Shown: positions 1 through 9,223, counted from the stretch's first letter. The stretch is 64,000 nt of DNA from CAYPNP01 sp964412195 (GCA_964412195.1 CAYPNP010000005.1:175478-239477); one strand, 5' to 3'. Numbers and translations: made by a program. Notes: generated by a model from the sequence alone, not told the origin.

Positions 1-1453
1 CCGGAAGCCGGCCGATCAGCGAGTCGGCCCCGGCCTGGACGGCCGCCGCGGCGATCCGGGAGTCGGCCGGGTCCAGCTGCGCCGCGCCCAGCCAGATGTT
101 CTCCCGCGCCGTCAGGCTGTACTGGACGTAGTCCTGGAAGACGACGCTGACGGCCTGCCGGAGGTCGCTGACCCGGAATTTCCGCAGGTCGATGCCGTCC
201 AGGAGGATCCGGCCGGCGGCAGGATCGTAGAGGCGGCACAGCAGCTTGACCAGGGTCGTTTTGCCCGACCCGTTGGCGCCCACCAGGGCGACCACCTCGC
301 CCGGGTGGATTTGGAAAGAGAGGCCATCCAGCACCGGGCGCGGTTCCGCGTGATAGCGGAATGAGACATCCTCGAATACGATGCCGCGGCTCAAGGGGCG
401 GGGCACCGGGACGGGCCGGCCGGGATCGGTCACGGTCGGCTGCAAGGCCATGAACTCAAAATAGTTGGAGAGGAACAAGTTGTCCTCGTACAAGCCCGCC
501 ATGCTGCCGAGGGTGTCCTGCAGGGCGCCAAGTCCCCGCTGGATGGCCGCCAGGTACATCACCAGATCGCCCAGGGAGATGGTGCCGTCCACGGCGGCCA
601 GCGCAATCACGGCGAAGGAGCCGAACACGGCGGCGGTGCCCAGGAGCTGGGCGGCCAGATCGGACAGCGAGCGCCGGAACCCGAGGGACAGGCGCTCCTG
701 CCTCAGGCAGTCCCGGATCGAGCGGTAGCGCTCGCGGAACAGCCCGCTGAGATCGAACAGGCGCAGCTCCTTGGCGGCACCGCCATCGGTCAGGAGCCAG
801 TGGTAATACCAGGCTTTCCGCTCCACCTCCGTCCGCCGGCGGCGCCAGTGGAACAGCCGGTCCGAGTGTTTCACCCGGAGGACGATCCCAGGCAGGCTGA
901 CCAGCAGGAGAACGGCCGCCACCCACCAGCGGAAGTGGACCAGCAGGCCGATCATGGCCGCCAAGGTCAGGGCGCTCTGGCAGAGCCGGAGCAATCCTTC
1001 CACGATCCGGGCCGGCCGGTAGGGCGCCTCCTGCTGGGCGCGATGCAGCTTGTCGTAGAAACGGGGGTCCTCGTAATATCCCAGGTCCACTTCCACGGAC
1101 CGGGCATGCAGGTCGTCCGCCACATGGTCGGTGACGGCTTCCACCTGGGCTTCCCGGACCAGGCTGGCCGCCGACCGGCAGCCCGCCGCCAGGATGGACG
1201 CAGCCCCCGCCAGGGCCACCCACAAGAGGACATTGGCGGCGACGGAGGGCCCGCCTGCCGCCAGCCCCGCCGTCACCGCGTCCACCACGCGCTTGATCAG
1301 GTAGATGGTCAGGAGCGGCAGCAGCCCTTCGCTGAAAGCGAGGCCCAGGCTCGAGAGCATCCAGCCGGGCGCGGCGGACCAGACGACCTTCAGCGCCCAA
1401 TCCAGGCGCAAGGCCAGCCGGATCTTCTCGGAAAGGCTCTGGTGCGCGCGCAT
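1..1453 (-). CDS. ABC exporter, fused permease-ATPase (C-terminus cut by window edge)
   Basis: The reading frame is open from an ATG at 1453 to the first base of the window, about 484 codons. The first ~300 residues hold several hydrophobic segments typical of an ABC type-1 exporter membrane domain. The nucleotide-binding domain follows, with Walker A GANGSGKT (reverse complement of about 262-285) and a Q-loop VFQDY. The window ends shortly after ENIWLGAA, before the LSGGQ signature and Walker B, so these cannot be checked. The architecture is that of homodimer-forming or heterodimeric half-transporters that export lipids, peptides or drugs; the substrate cannot be told from this sequence. 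The start is about 50 bp from the heptamer repeat array. Confidence 0.88.
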   Translation of the reverse strand, partial: MRAHQSLSEKIRLALRLDWALKVVWSAAPGWMLSSLGLAFSEGLLPLLTIYLIKRVVDAVTAGLAAGGPSVAANVLLWVALAGAASILAAGCRSAASLVREAQVEAVTDHVADDLHARSVEVDLGYYEDPRFYDKLHRAQQEAPYRPARIVEGLLRLCQSALTLAAMIGLLVHFRWWVAAVLLLVSLPGIVLRVKHSDRLFHWRRRRTEVERKAWYYHWLLTDGGAAKELRLFDLSGLFRERYRSIRDCLRQERLSLGFRRSLSDLAAQLLGTAAVFGSFAVIALAAVDGTISLGDLVMYLAAIQRGLGALQDTLGSMAGLYEDNLFLSNYFEFMALQPTVTDPGRPVPVPRPLSRGIVFEDVSFRYHAEPRPVLDGLSFQIHPGEVVALVGANGSGKTTLVKLLCRLYDPAAGRILLDGIDLRKFRVSDLRQAVSVVFQDYVQYSLTARENIWLGAAQLDPADSRIAAAAVQAGADSLIGRLP

Positions 1454-1505
1454 GGGGGGAGTGTACCGGATGGGCCGGGGGAAAGTCCAGCAGTTCGGGG
1501 AGAAC

Positions 1506-1673
1506 GGACCATGGACGATAGGCTATGGACGATGGACCATAGTCGGTGGCCCATCGATCATGGGCAACGGACCATGGACAACGGACCATGGGCTATGGAA
1601 CCAAGATCTCCGCTTCGGAGCTGTACTTCATTCCGCCCCATCGTCCATGGTCTATCGTCCATCGTCCATGGTC
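1506..1673. repeat. Inverted arrays of a 7-bp unit (GGACGAT/GGACCAT)
   Basis: The left arm, 1506-1603, is an unbroken run of 14 heptamers (GGACCAT, GGACGAT, AGGCTAT, GGACGAT, GGACCAT and variants). The right arm, 1639-1673, is five heptamers in the opposite orientation (CATCGTC, CATGGTC, TATCGTC, CATCGTC, CATGGTC). The 35-bp spacer 1604-1638 has no recognisable content. The right arm begins 2 bp beyond the stop codon of the VOC gene. The arms could pair into a long imperfect hairpin in the transcript. This is one of five arrays of the same architecture in the window. Confidence 0.9.
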
Positions 1674-1675
1674 TG

Positions 1676-2473
1676 CTACGCCTCGTCTCGATTTTGCCCG
1701 TTGGGCTTCAGCACGGCAAAGACGCCGCCGGAGGGATCGGTCAGGACGGCGTAACGGCCGATCCCGTCGATATCCCGGGGCGGAGACATCACCCGGCCGC
1801 CCAGTTCGACCGCCAGTGTTGCGGTTCGGTCGACGTCGTCCACACGGATGTACATCATCCAGCCCGCGGGGCAGGGCGCTCCCTCCGGCGGACGACGGAC
1901 GCCGGCGGCATCTCTTCCATCCTGCTGGAGTACCCGGTACTCGCCGATGCCGGGCAGGTCCCGCCGGCGGGCGGTCCACCCGAAAACCGCCGTGTAGAAT
2001 GGCACGGCCTCGTCCGGTTCGGGAACCACCAGCTCGTTCCAGCACACCGATCCGATGGGATAGGACCCGGCCGGCATCGGCGGGGCATCTCCCCCGAATC
2101 GGAAGGGGCTGATGACGGCGCCGTGGGGGTCCCGCAGCATGGCGAAGCGGCCGACGCCCGGGACGTCGGTCGGAGGTGTCAGAATTTCTCCCCCCAGTTC
2201 CGGGATCGCCGCGGCGGCAGTGTCTACGTCCGGGACCGTGGCATAGGCAATCCATGAGGCGCGGCTCGCCTGGGCGGTGTCCACCTTCCAAAGCCCGCCT
2301 ACGTCCACACCGCCGTTTTGAAAAACGGTGTAAGGCCCTTCCGGTCCCATGTCCATGGTGCGGGTGGACCAACCGAAAAGCCGGGTATAGAAAAACGTGG
2401 ATCCTTCCAAATCCGGAGTCATGTTCTCGTGCCAGACGAAACGGCCCTGGTCAGAGTATGCGGGGTGGGCCAT
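1676..2473 (-). CDS. Two-domain VOC (glyoxalase/bleomycin-resistance fold) protein
   Basis: A 265-residue protein made of two tandem VOC modules of about 125 residues. Each opens with an H/W-rich strand (VWHENMTPD near 13-21; VCWNELVVPEP near 143-153) followed by an FYTRLFGW / FYTAVFGW helix. Each ends with a conserved repeat of the type GVGRFAMLRDPHGA / GIGRYAVLTDPSGG. Similar proteins are usually annotated as hydroxylase/glyoxalase-like proteins, and their substrates are mostly unknown. The start is fixed by AGGAGG 8 bases upstream of the ATG. The stop is followed almost immediately by the heptamer array. The family call is firm; the function is unknown. Confidence 0.88.
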   Translation of the reverse strand: MAHPAYSDQGRFVWHENMTPDLEGSTFFYTRLFGWSTRTMDMGPEGPYTVFQNGGVDVGGLWKVDTAQASRASWIAYATVPDVDTAAAAIPELGGEILTPPTDVPGVGRFAMLRDPHGAVISPFRFGGDAPPMPAGSYPIGSVCWNELVVPEPDEAVPFYTAVFGWTARRRDLPGIGEYRVLQQDGRDAAGVRRPPEGAPCPAGWMMYIRVDDVDRTATLAVELGGRVMSPPRDIDGIGRYAVLTDPSGGVFAVLKPNGQNRDEA

Positions 2474-2592
2474 GGGGATTCCTCCTTTCTTTCACTGGAA
2501 TCTTGAATTATCCTGACGACAGACCGGATTCCGGACGCGCCAGGGACGGCTCCCGCGTTGGATGCCGGACCGGGAAGGAGGGTGCGGCCCCG

Positions 2593-3885
2593 ATGGACAT
2601 GCCGATCTCAGGCAGAGACTCCGAAAGGTTGGAGAGACTCCGCCGGGACGCCCAGGCGGTCCTGCAGGCGGCCGTCCGAGCCGTCCGGCCGGACCGGGCC
2701 ATAGCCGGACATCTCCGGGGCCTGCCGGCAGCGACCCGATACATCGCCCTGGCGGTGGGCAAGGCGGCCTGGGGCATGGCGCGGGCGGCCCGGGAGATCC
2801 TGGGGGACAGGATCCTACGGGGCATCGTCATCACCAAGTACGGTCACGCCGGTGGCGCGCTCGAGGGTTTCGAGGTGCGGGAGGCGGGACATCCGGTGCT
2901 GGATGAGAACTCGCTGGCGGCGACGGAACGCGCGCTGCAGGTCCTGGGGGAGCGTCCCCCCGATGCGGAAGTCCTCCTGCTCCTGTCCGGAGGCGGTTCG
3001 GCCCTGTTCGAGTCTCCCCTGCCGGGCGTCCGTCTCGCGGACCTCCGGGAGATCAACGACCGGCTGCTCCGGGGCGGCGCTTCGATCGTGGAGCTCAACA
3101 CCGTGCGAAAGCACCTGTCGGCGGTCAAGGGGGGGCGGCTCGCCGGGCGGTTGTCGCCGACCAAGGTGCTCACGTTGGCGCTTTCCGACGTCTTGGGAGA
3201 CCGCCTGGACAGCATCGCCTCCGGACCGGCCTGGCCGGACCCGACCACGTCCGGCGAGGCGCTGGCGGTGTTGGAGCGCTGCGGAATCCAGCCCGCTCCC
3301 GCCGTCCTGGACGCCCTGCGGCAGGAGACCCCCAAGCAGCTCGGGAATGTGGAGGCGCGCATCGTGGGCAGCCTCGCCCGGGCGTGCGAAGAGGCGGTCC
3401 TTGCCGCGGAGTCTCTCGGTTACCGGGCGCGGGTCCTGACCACGGCCCTGGAAGGGGAGGCGTCGGACGCGGGGAGGGAGCTGGGCGCACTCGCCCGGAA
3501 GAACCGCCATGCGCTCAAAACCGACGGCTTTCCGCAGGCGCTCATCGCCGGGGGAGAAACAGTGGTGCACGTCCGCGGCGGCGGCCTTGGCGGCCGCAAC
3601 CAGGAGCTGGCCCTGGCAGCTTCCGCCGAAATCGAAGGGCTGGGCGGAGTGGTATTCGCCGCTATGGGAACGGACGGCACCGACGGCCCCACCGACGCCG
3701 CCGGCGGTTTGGTGGACGGCGGGACGGTCCGGCGCCTGGCTGAAAAAGGACTCCATCTCGAAGACTCGCTTCGGGACAACGATGCCTACCACGCCCTTCA
3801 GGCCAGCGGCGACCTCCTGGTCACCGGACCGACCGGGACGAATGTCAACGATCTGGTGGTGATTCTGATCCGAACCGACCGGTGA
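2593..3885 (+). CDS. Glycerate 2-kinase (MOFRL family)
   Basis: A 430-residue protein of the GckA/TtuD glycerate kinase family, which phosphorylates D-glycerate to 2-phosphoglycerate in glyoxylate, serine or sugar-acid degradation. Visible hallmarks are AVGKAAWGMA near residue 55, LLSGGGSALFE near 133, the TVRKHLSAVKGGRLA segment near 175 and ALSDVLGDRLDSIASGP near 197. A C-terminal MOFRL domain carries GGETVVHVRGGGLGGRNQELAL and MGTDGTDGPTDAAGG. The start was chosen at 2593 (a second ATG is at 2599) because GGAAGGAGG lies about 12 bases upstream. The frame stays open upstream to 2176 but has no family similarity there. Divergent from the VOC gene. Confidence 0.93.
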   Translation: MDMPISGRDSERLERLRRDAQAVLQAAVRAVRPDRAIAGHLRGLPAATRYIALAVGKAAWGMARAAREILGDRILRGIVITKYGHAGGALEGFEVREAGHPVLDENSLAATERALQVLGERPPDAEVLLLLSGGGSALFESPLPGVRLADLREINDRLLRGGASIVELNTVRKHLSAVKGGRLAGRLSPTKVLTLALSDVLGDRLDSIASGPAWPDPTTSGEALAVLERCGIQPAPAVLDALRQETPKQLGNVEARIVGSLARACEEAVLAAESLGYRARVLTTALEGEASDAGRELGALARKNRHALKTDGFPQALIAGGETVVHVRGGGLGGRNQELALAASAEIEGLGGVVFAAMGTDGTDGPTDAAGGLVDGGTVRRLAEKGLHLEDSLRDNDAYHALQASGDLLVTGPTGTNVNDLVVILIRTDR

Positions 3886-3930
3886 CGGGTGACCGAAGGG
3901 AGTTTCCGGAAAGGACGGTGCGGGGGAGCG

Positions 3931-4560
3931 TTAACCCGAGGAGGCGGAAGTTTCTTTGAGCACCTGCAATAGCGGGGGCTTCCGGTACCAGGCGAGGTAG
4001 AAAAGCGCGGCGGCGATGGAGCCCAGTCCGTCCGCCAGCATGTCCTTCTGGGCGTCCCACACGTCGCCCTGGCTCCCGAGGACGGCGATGCCGGCGGCCG
4101 GATCCGCCATGACGGCGTACACGAACTCGAAGATCTCGTAGATCGCCGCCGTGGCGAAGATGGCGGCCACGGCGAACAGCGCGGTCAGGGCCCGGGAGTT
4201 GGACAGTCGCCGGCGCTCGATGAATTCCATGAGGGCGAAGGCGTAGAGCCCCACCGAAAAGTGGGCCACCCGGTCGTAGTGGTTCCGCTGGAAATGGAAC
4301 AGGTCGGTGACGAAGCCGAAGGGCACCCGCTCAAAGGTGTAATGCCCGCCGATGGTGTGCATGAAGATCAGCACGGCCATCAGCACGTAGGCCATATTGG
4401 AGAAGCGGAACCACCGGTACGACACCGTCAGCGCCGCCACGATCATCAGGATGGGGATGTTCTCCGCCCACCAGACGTCCCGGCTGTGCGGGCGAATCCC
4501 CAGCAGGGCGAAGAAGACGACATAGGCAATCAACAGGATCAGCGGCAGCCGCTCTCGCAT
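3931..4560 (-). CDS. DUF2238 (YjdF-like) integral membrane protein
   Basis: A 209-residue polytopic membrane protein with about six hydrophobic segments. It matches the DUF2238/YjdF family: GGHYTFERVPFG near residue 71, RNHYDRVAHFSVG near 92 and the very conserved LGSQGDVWDAQKDMLADGLGS near 161. No biochemical function is established for the family. GGGAGG just upstream supports the ATG. It converges with the glycerate kinase across a 45-bp gap with no visible terminator, and the next gene on its strand lies downstream. Confidence 0.87.
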   Translation of the reverse strand: MRERLPLILLIAYVVFFALLGIRPHSRDVWWAENIPILMIVAALTVSYRWFRFSNMAYVLMAVLIFMHTIGGHYTFERVPFGFVTDLFHFQRNHYDRVAHFSVGLYAFALMEFIERRRLSNSRALTALFAVAAIFATAAIYEIFEFVYAVMADPAAGIAVLGSQGDVWDAQKDMLADGLGSIAAALFYLAWYRKPPLLQVLKETSASSG

Positions 4561-4684
4561 GGCGCCCTCCCCGGCCGTGGACTCAAGGCGGTATGATCCC
4601 CGATCTCCCGCCTCGATTCAACCGGAAATAGCGTGAATCGGCGTCACCCGCGCGGGTCTGCGTCGAAGCGTTCCGTGGAGGGGC

Positions 4685-6160
4685 TTAGCGGCGCCCGCGC
4701 CGGGCGCACCGCTGGAAGTGGAGGCCGTAGATCGCCAGCTCCACGGCCACCGGCAGGGCCCGGAACTTGGTCAGGGCCGTCTTGGCCAGCAGCTTCCAAT
4801 AGAGCAGGCAGGAGCGGGAGAACACGCCGATCCGCCACATGCTCCGGAAGAGGGCCATGATGTCGTCTTTGGACGGGCGGCCCTTGGCGGTGGGCCGGTA
4901 GGATTTCAGAAAATTGTTGATCCGCTGGTAGTAACGCCGGGGCGAGTAGATGGTCTTCACCACATTCTGGTAGCCCCGGAGGAGCTTCTCCCTCCCCATC
5001 CGCGGCACGAAGTTCAGCTCGGCCGATGTGTTCTCCCCGGAGGACTCGCCCACCAGGCGGCCCTCCTTCTTGAGGCGGTGCCACAGCCGGGTGTGGGGCA
5101 GGGCGGTGAGCAGGCCCACCATGGCGGTGGCGACGCCGATCCGCTGAATGAACCGGATCTGGGTCTCGAAAATGTTTTCGGTGTCGCTGTCGAATCCGAG
5201 GATGAAGCCGCCCATGACCTGCATGCCGTGCTGGTGGATGATCTTCACCGACTCGGCCAGGTCGCGGGTGACGTTTTGCTTCTTGCCGCACTCCCGCAGG
5301 CTCTCCAGGCAGGGCGTCTCGATGCCGAGGAAGACCTTGGAGAAGTTGGCCGTGCTCATGAGCTGCATCAGTTCGGCGTCGTCGGCCAGGTTGAGGCTCG
5401 CCTCCGTCAGCAGCATGTAAGGGTAGCCGTGCGCCTGCTGCCAGCGGATCAGCTCCCGCAGCATCTGCTTCACCTGCACCTTGTTGCCGATGAAATTGTC
5501 GTCGACGATGAAGACCGCCCGCCGCCATCCGGCGTCGTAAAGGGCCTGGAACTCGGCCACCATCTGGGCGGGCGTCTTGGTCCGCGGGATGCGGCCGTTC
5601 ATGATCACGATGTCGCAGAACTCGCAGTCGAAGGGGCAGCCGCGCGAGTACTGGACCGCCATGGTGGCATAGTGCTTCAGGTTGACCAGCGACCAGAGGG
5701 GGATCGGCGTCCGCGAAATGTCGGGCTTTTCCTCGGACCTGTAGATCCTCTGCGGCCGCCCGTTCCGGAGATCCTCCAGGAACGGCGGCAGGGTAACCTC
5801 GGCCTCGTTGAGCACGAAATGATCCACGTCGGGGAACAGCTCCGGCTGGCCGGAGAAGGCCGGTCCCCCGGCCACCACGGTCTTGCCCAGGGCTTTGCTG
5901 CGGCGGATGACATCGCGGGCGCTGTCCTGCTGAACCAGCATGGCGCTGACGAAGACCAGGTCCGCCCAGGCCACGTCCCCGTCCTGCAGGGCGGCGACGT
6001 TGACGTCCACCAGGCGTTTGGACCAGCCGGCCGGCAGCATCGCCGCCACGGTCAGCAGCCCCAGCGGGGGAAACGCAGCTTTCTTTTTCACGAATTTCAG
6101 GGCGTGCTTGAAGCTCCAGAAGGTGTCCGGATACTTGGGATAGACGAGCAGTATATTCAT
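4685..6160 (-). CDS. B12-binding domain radical SAM protein (DUF4070 group)
   Basis: A 491-residue protein. Residues 1-130 form a Rossmann-like cobalamin-binding region (MNILLVYPKYP, then PPLGLLTVAAMLP). A radical SAM core follows with YSRGCPFDCEFCD near residue 168, in which CxxxCxxC ligates the 4Fe-4S cluster. The C-terminal region, from about 370, resembles the DUF4070 extension found in HpnP (hopanoid C-2 methylase) and many uncharacterised relatives. It is probably a methyltransferase or other radical SAM enzyme acting on a lipid or small molecule; the substrate is not determinable here. The start at 6160 was preferred over an open frame reaching 6244 because AGGGAGCTT immediately precedes the ATG and the B12 fold begins there. 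Confidence 0.87.
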   Translation of the reverse strand: MNILLVYPKYPDTFWSFKHALKFVKKKAAFPPLGLLTVAAMLPAGWSKRLVDVNVAALQDGDVAWADLVFVSAMLVQQDSARDVIRRSKALGKTVVAGGPAFSGQPELFPDVDHFVLNEAEVTLPPFLEDLRNGRPQRIYRSEEKPDISRTPIPLWSLVNLKHYATMAVQYSRGCPFDCEFCDIVIMNGRIPRTKTPAQMVAEFQALYDAGWRRAVFIVDDNFIGNKVQVKQMLRELIRWQQAHGYPYMLLTEASLNLADDAELMQLMSTANFSKVFLGIETPCLESLRECGKKQNVTRDLAESVKIIHQHGMQVMGGFILGFDSDTENIFETQIRFIQRIGVATAMVGLLTALPHTRLWHRLKKEGRLVGESSGENTSAELNFVPRMGREKLLRGYQNVVKTIYSPRRYYQRINNFLKSYRPTAKGRPSKDDIMALFRSMWRIGVFSRSCLLYWKLLAKTALTKFRALPVAVELAIYGLHFQRCARRGRR

Positions 6161-6328
6161 AAGCTCCCTGCGGCTGTGGTGAGATGGATCCTGGTGGACT
6201 TGCCGGATCAGCGGGGGATCGCTCCATCGGACTCTCGCCAGCAAACTGATTATATGCTCATTTGCCCGGGATGGAGCATGAAATTCATCGGGGCGCCACT
6301 AGTTGCTCTCCTCCCACTCCATCTGCTG

Positions 6329-7117
6329 CTAGATGCAAGAGATCATGCCGCCGTCCACGAGGAGGGTGACGCCGTTGGTGTAGGCGGCGGCGGGGGAGCA
6401 CAGGAAGGCGGCGACGCGGCCGAATTCCTCCGGGCGGCCCAGGCGGCCGAGGGGGATTCCCCGCAGGACCTGCGACCGGACCTCGTCCAGCGTCATGCCC
6501 TGGCGGGCGGCGGTTGCGGCGTCCAGTTCCCGCAGGCGGTCGGTGTCGATCCGGCCCGGAGCCAGGCAATTCACCCGGATGTGGTCATCGGCCAGCTCGA
6601 TGGACAGCGATTTGCACAATGCCTGCACGGCCGGGCGAAACACGTTCGAGAGCAACAGGTCCGGAATGGGCCGGCGGACGCTGGAACTGACGATGGCGAG
6701 CACGCAGCCTTCTCCGGCGCGCTGGAAATGGGGCAGGGCGAGGCGCACGCTGCGCACCACGCTCAGGAGGGTGAGGTGGTAGGCGGAGTCCCATTCGGTT
6801 TGCGGAAGGTCCTTGAAAGAGCCGCCCGGCGGGCCGCCGGCGTTGCAGACCAGGATGTCCAATCCGCCCAGGTCCCGGACCGCCCGTTCGAACAGGCCCT
6901 CCAGGTCTGCCTCCTGCCGGACGTCCGCCACATACGCCCAGGCCCTGGAATTCGCCGATTCCAGGATCTGCCGGACTGCGTGGTCCAACCGCTCGGGGTT
7001 CCGGCTGCAGATGGCCACGGAAGCTCCCTCCGCCGCCAGGGCGCAGGCGGTCGCCAGCCCCAGACCGCTGCTGGCTGCCAGAACCAGGGCCCTTCTCTCA
7101 TCAAGTTTCAGATCCAT
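6329..7117 (-). CDS. SDR-family oxidoreductase lacking the YxxxK catalytic pair
   Basis: A 262-residue short-chain dehydrogenase/reductase. The N-terminal cofactor motif reads AASSGLGLATA (a GxxxGxG variant), followed by CNAGGPPGG (the NAG strand) and the substrate-side serine in IVSSSVRRP. Where classical SDRs have YxxxK, this protein has LSNVFRPAVQALCKSLS, so Tyr is replaced by Asn and Lys by Arg. The C-terminal GRLGRPEEFGRVAAFLCSP and GVTLLVDGG are typical of the FabG-like fold. Such YxxxK-less relatives form a widespread clade annotated as 3-oxoacyl-ACP reductase homologues. Activity and substrate are unknown. GGAGG lies four bases before the ATG. Confidence 0.87.
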   Translation of the reverse strand: MDLKLDERRALVLAASSGLGLATACALAAEGASVAICSRNPERLDHAVRQILESANSRAWAYVADVRQEADLEGLFERAVRDLGGLDILVCNAGGPPGGSFKDLPQTEWDSAYHLTLLSVVRSVRLALPHFQRAGEGCVLAIVSSSVRRPIPDLLLSNVFRPAVQALCKSLSIELADDHIRVNCLAPGRIDTDRLRELDAATAARQGMTLDEVRSQVLRGIPLGRLGRPEEFGRVAAFLCSPAAAYTNGVTLLVDGGMISCI

Positions 7118-7356
7118 GCATCCTCCGGATTACGCTTTAAGTGTAATTATGTATAATCATTGAACAATATAAATTCCATTTTCTCAGTATGATAGACAAT
7201 GAAAAAAAATTGGCGCCCTGGATGTTTTCCTTGCACCTTGCTTTTTCTTTATATTAGAATACAGATCGTGCATTTGTATTATTGAGGCAAGGTGTACTGA
7301 ATCATTGATCAGACGATCCATCCGCAAAACCATAATATTTTTTTAGAGGAGGTGCC

Positions 7357-9168
7357 ATGCGCATCAGATTCGTACTGTTGTTCTTGTTGGCGGCCGCCGT
7401 ATTCTGCGCCGCCGCAAAGACGATCGGCGACACCGCCCCTCAGGCCATCGGCCCGACGGAACAGATGATCGCCAACCTGAAAGCCAGCTTGATCAAGAAT
7501 TTCGGTGATCAGGCGCTCGCCACGAATACTCCCGTGGGGTCCGAGTACTGCATCGCCTGCCACGCCGCATTCAATCCGGAAGTGGATGAGTGGCACCACA
7601 CGCTGCACGCCTTTTTCATCCGCAAACCCATGGGTATGTGGACCATGACCCCGGGCAAGGGCATCGTGTGCGATTTTGACGGGAATGGCGTGGATGACTT
7701 CATCCAGGGCGTGGATTTCAACACCGTCGCCAACAGCCCGTTCGAAGCACAGAAACCCAATGCCCCCATCCTGTCCTACGACGCCGCGACCGACACCTAC
7801 TTCATCCAATTAGGTCCCGGCGGCCTGAAACTGAAGGTGGGCGCAACCCTGGGCGGCTCCTCCCTGGACAACGGGCAGCGGTACATGTGCTACGTGCCGG
7901 TGGCGGACGGCGAGACCGGCTACTCCGACGCCGTCTACTTCGGTCCTCTGGCTTGGGGTGGGTCCTCCATCAGCTCCAATGCCAGCAACTGGTATACCGG
8001 CAACACCCCCAAATATGCCCCCGGCGTGATCCGTTCCGGGCTGGCCGGCCTGCAGGGCCAGAATTATCTGAAGACCTGCTCCGGTTGCCATATCACCCAG
8101 GTCCGCAAGGCCTACGTGACCGCTTCCGGCGAGTACGTGGTCAATCCGTACCCGGCCACCCTGATCCCGAACGACAGCCCGAACTATCCCGACCTGGATG
8201 GCGACGGGATCGCGGACATGGCCAACATCGGCTGCGAGTCCTGCCACGGCCCCGGCTCCCTGCATATCCTGGGAGGCGGCGATCCCTCCAAGATTGTGAA
8301 TCCTTCCGACATCAGGAATAACCAGAAGCGGTCCGCCGTCTGCCTGCAGTGCCACGTGCAGATCGCATCCGCGCCCAACAAGGTGTGGGGTTTCACCTAC
8401 AACGAGACCGCGAACCACGGCTACGTCGTGACCAGCGACCCTGAAGACCTGGCCAATTACCAGGTGTTCACCGGCGGCCTGTGGCCCGACGGGTGGAACT
8501 ACATCGCCGCCCGCATCGACAGCTACAAGGTCAGCGGCCACTACCAGGGAGCCCATGGCATCGCCTGCAACAACTGCCACAATCCCCATGCCGAGACCAC
8601 CAATCCGGCCCAAGTCCGCGACCTGATGAGCAGCCACGGCGTCACCGACATCCCGGCGAGCACCCACAACGACAGCTTCTGCCTGTCCTGCCACAATGCG
8701 CCCTACTTCGGGACCGTGACCGCCGCCCAGATCAAGGATTGGGACAACAACTTCGAAGCCATCCGCAACCTGATCGAAGGGCACGCTCACCATCCGTACG
8801 GCGCCGACCGCATCATGGGCTTGGCCAACTGCATCGGCTGCCACATGGCCCCGACCGCCGGACACGGCACGATCGAGGGAGCCACGCACACCTTCTTCCC
8901 GGCTGAGCCCGAGGCCACCATCGAGTACGCCAGCGTAACCGGCCTGGCCTACGGCGGCACCGGCAACGTGAACTCCTGCTCCGCCACCTGCCACCGAGGC
9001 CGCGCCCGCGTGTGGTACGACGTGCCGATCCTGAACACCGGCTGGGACAACAACAAGTTCGGCACTCAGGACGAAGTGAACCTGGCCGAGCACCTGGTCC
9101 AGTACTTCGGCCCCGGCGGCCTCTGGTGGGACACTTCCGCCGCCAAGATGGAAAAGGCCCACAAATAG
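7357..9168 (+). CDS. Secreted multihaem c-type cytochrome (8 haem motifs)
   Basis: A 603-residue protein with an N-terminal signal peptide (basic MRIR, hydrophobic core, cleavage near AAA-K). Seven CxxCH motifs are visible: CIACH, CSGCH, CESCH, CLQCH, CNNCH, CLSCH and CIGCH. An eighth has three intervening residues, CSATCH. It is therefore likely a periplasmic or extracytoplasmic electron-transfer protein or reductase of the octahaem class. The lysine-ligated or special active-site haem of known nitrite or hydroxylamine enzymes is not recognisable, so no reaction is assigned. TAGAGGAGGTGCC is a strong ribosome site. The 239-bp A+T-rich region upstream probably holds its promoter, and a rho-independent terminator follows. 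Confidence 0.93.
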   Translation: MRIRFVLLFLLAAAVFCAAAKTIGDTAPQAIGPTEQMIANLKASLIKNFGDQALATNTPVGSEYCIACHAAFNPEVDEWHHTLHAFFIRKPMGMWTMTPGKGIVCDFDGNGVDDFIQGVDFNTVANSPFEAQKPNAPILSYDAATDTYFIQLGPGGLKLKVGATLGGSSLDNGQRYMCYVPVADGETGYSDAVYFGPLAWGGSSISSNASNWYTGNTPKYAPGVIRSGLAGLQGQNYLKTCSGCHITQVRKAYVTASGEYVVNPYPATLIPNDSPNYPDLDGDGIADMANIGCESCHGPGSLHILGGGDPSKIVNPSDIRNNQKRSAVCLQCHVQIASAPNKVWGFTYNETANHGYVVTSDPEDLANYQVFTGGLWPDGWNYIAARIDSYKVSGHYQGAHGIACNNCHNPHAETTNPAQVRDLMSSHGVTDIPASTHNDSFCLSCHNAPYFGTVTAAQIKDWDNNFEAIRNLIEGHAHHPYGADRIMGLANCIGCHMAPTAGHGTIEGATHTFFPAEPEATIEYASVTGLAYGGTGNVNSCSATCHRGRARVWYDVPILNTGWDNNKFGTQDEVNLAEHLVQYFGPGGLWWDTSAAKMEKAHK

Positions 9169-9193
9169 ACGGAAGACCCCTGACCTTTTTCAC

Positions 9194-9223
9194 GGCTGCC
9201 TCCTCCGGAGGCAGCCTTTTTTT
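9194..9223 (+). terminator. Rho-independent terminator of the cytochrome gene
   Basis: A perfect 10-bp stem (GGCTGCCTCC pairing with GGAGGCAGCC, loop TCC or shorter) is followed directly by seven T residues. It starts 26 bp after the cytochrome stop codon and precedes the YfiT gene on the same strand, so it isolates the cytochrome as a single-gene transcript. Confidence 0.92.

Noticed and set aside
1506..1673. CRISPR array
   Set aside because: Units are only 7 bp, contiguous and without unique spacers, and no cas gene is near. The same holds for the other four arrays.
4718..7156. An 812-codon open frame on the plus strand opposite the radical SAM and SDR genes
   Set aside because: It runs antisense to two well-supported genes and has no family motifs. 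Long antisense frames are expected in high-G+C coding DNA.
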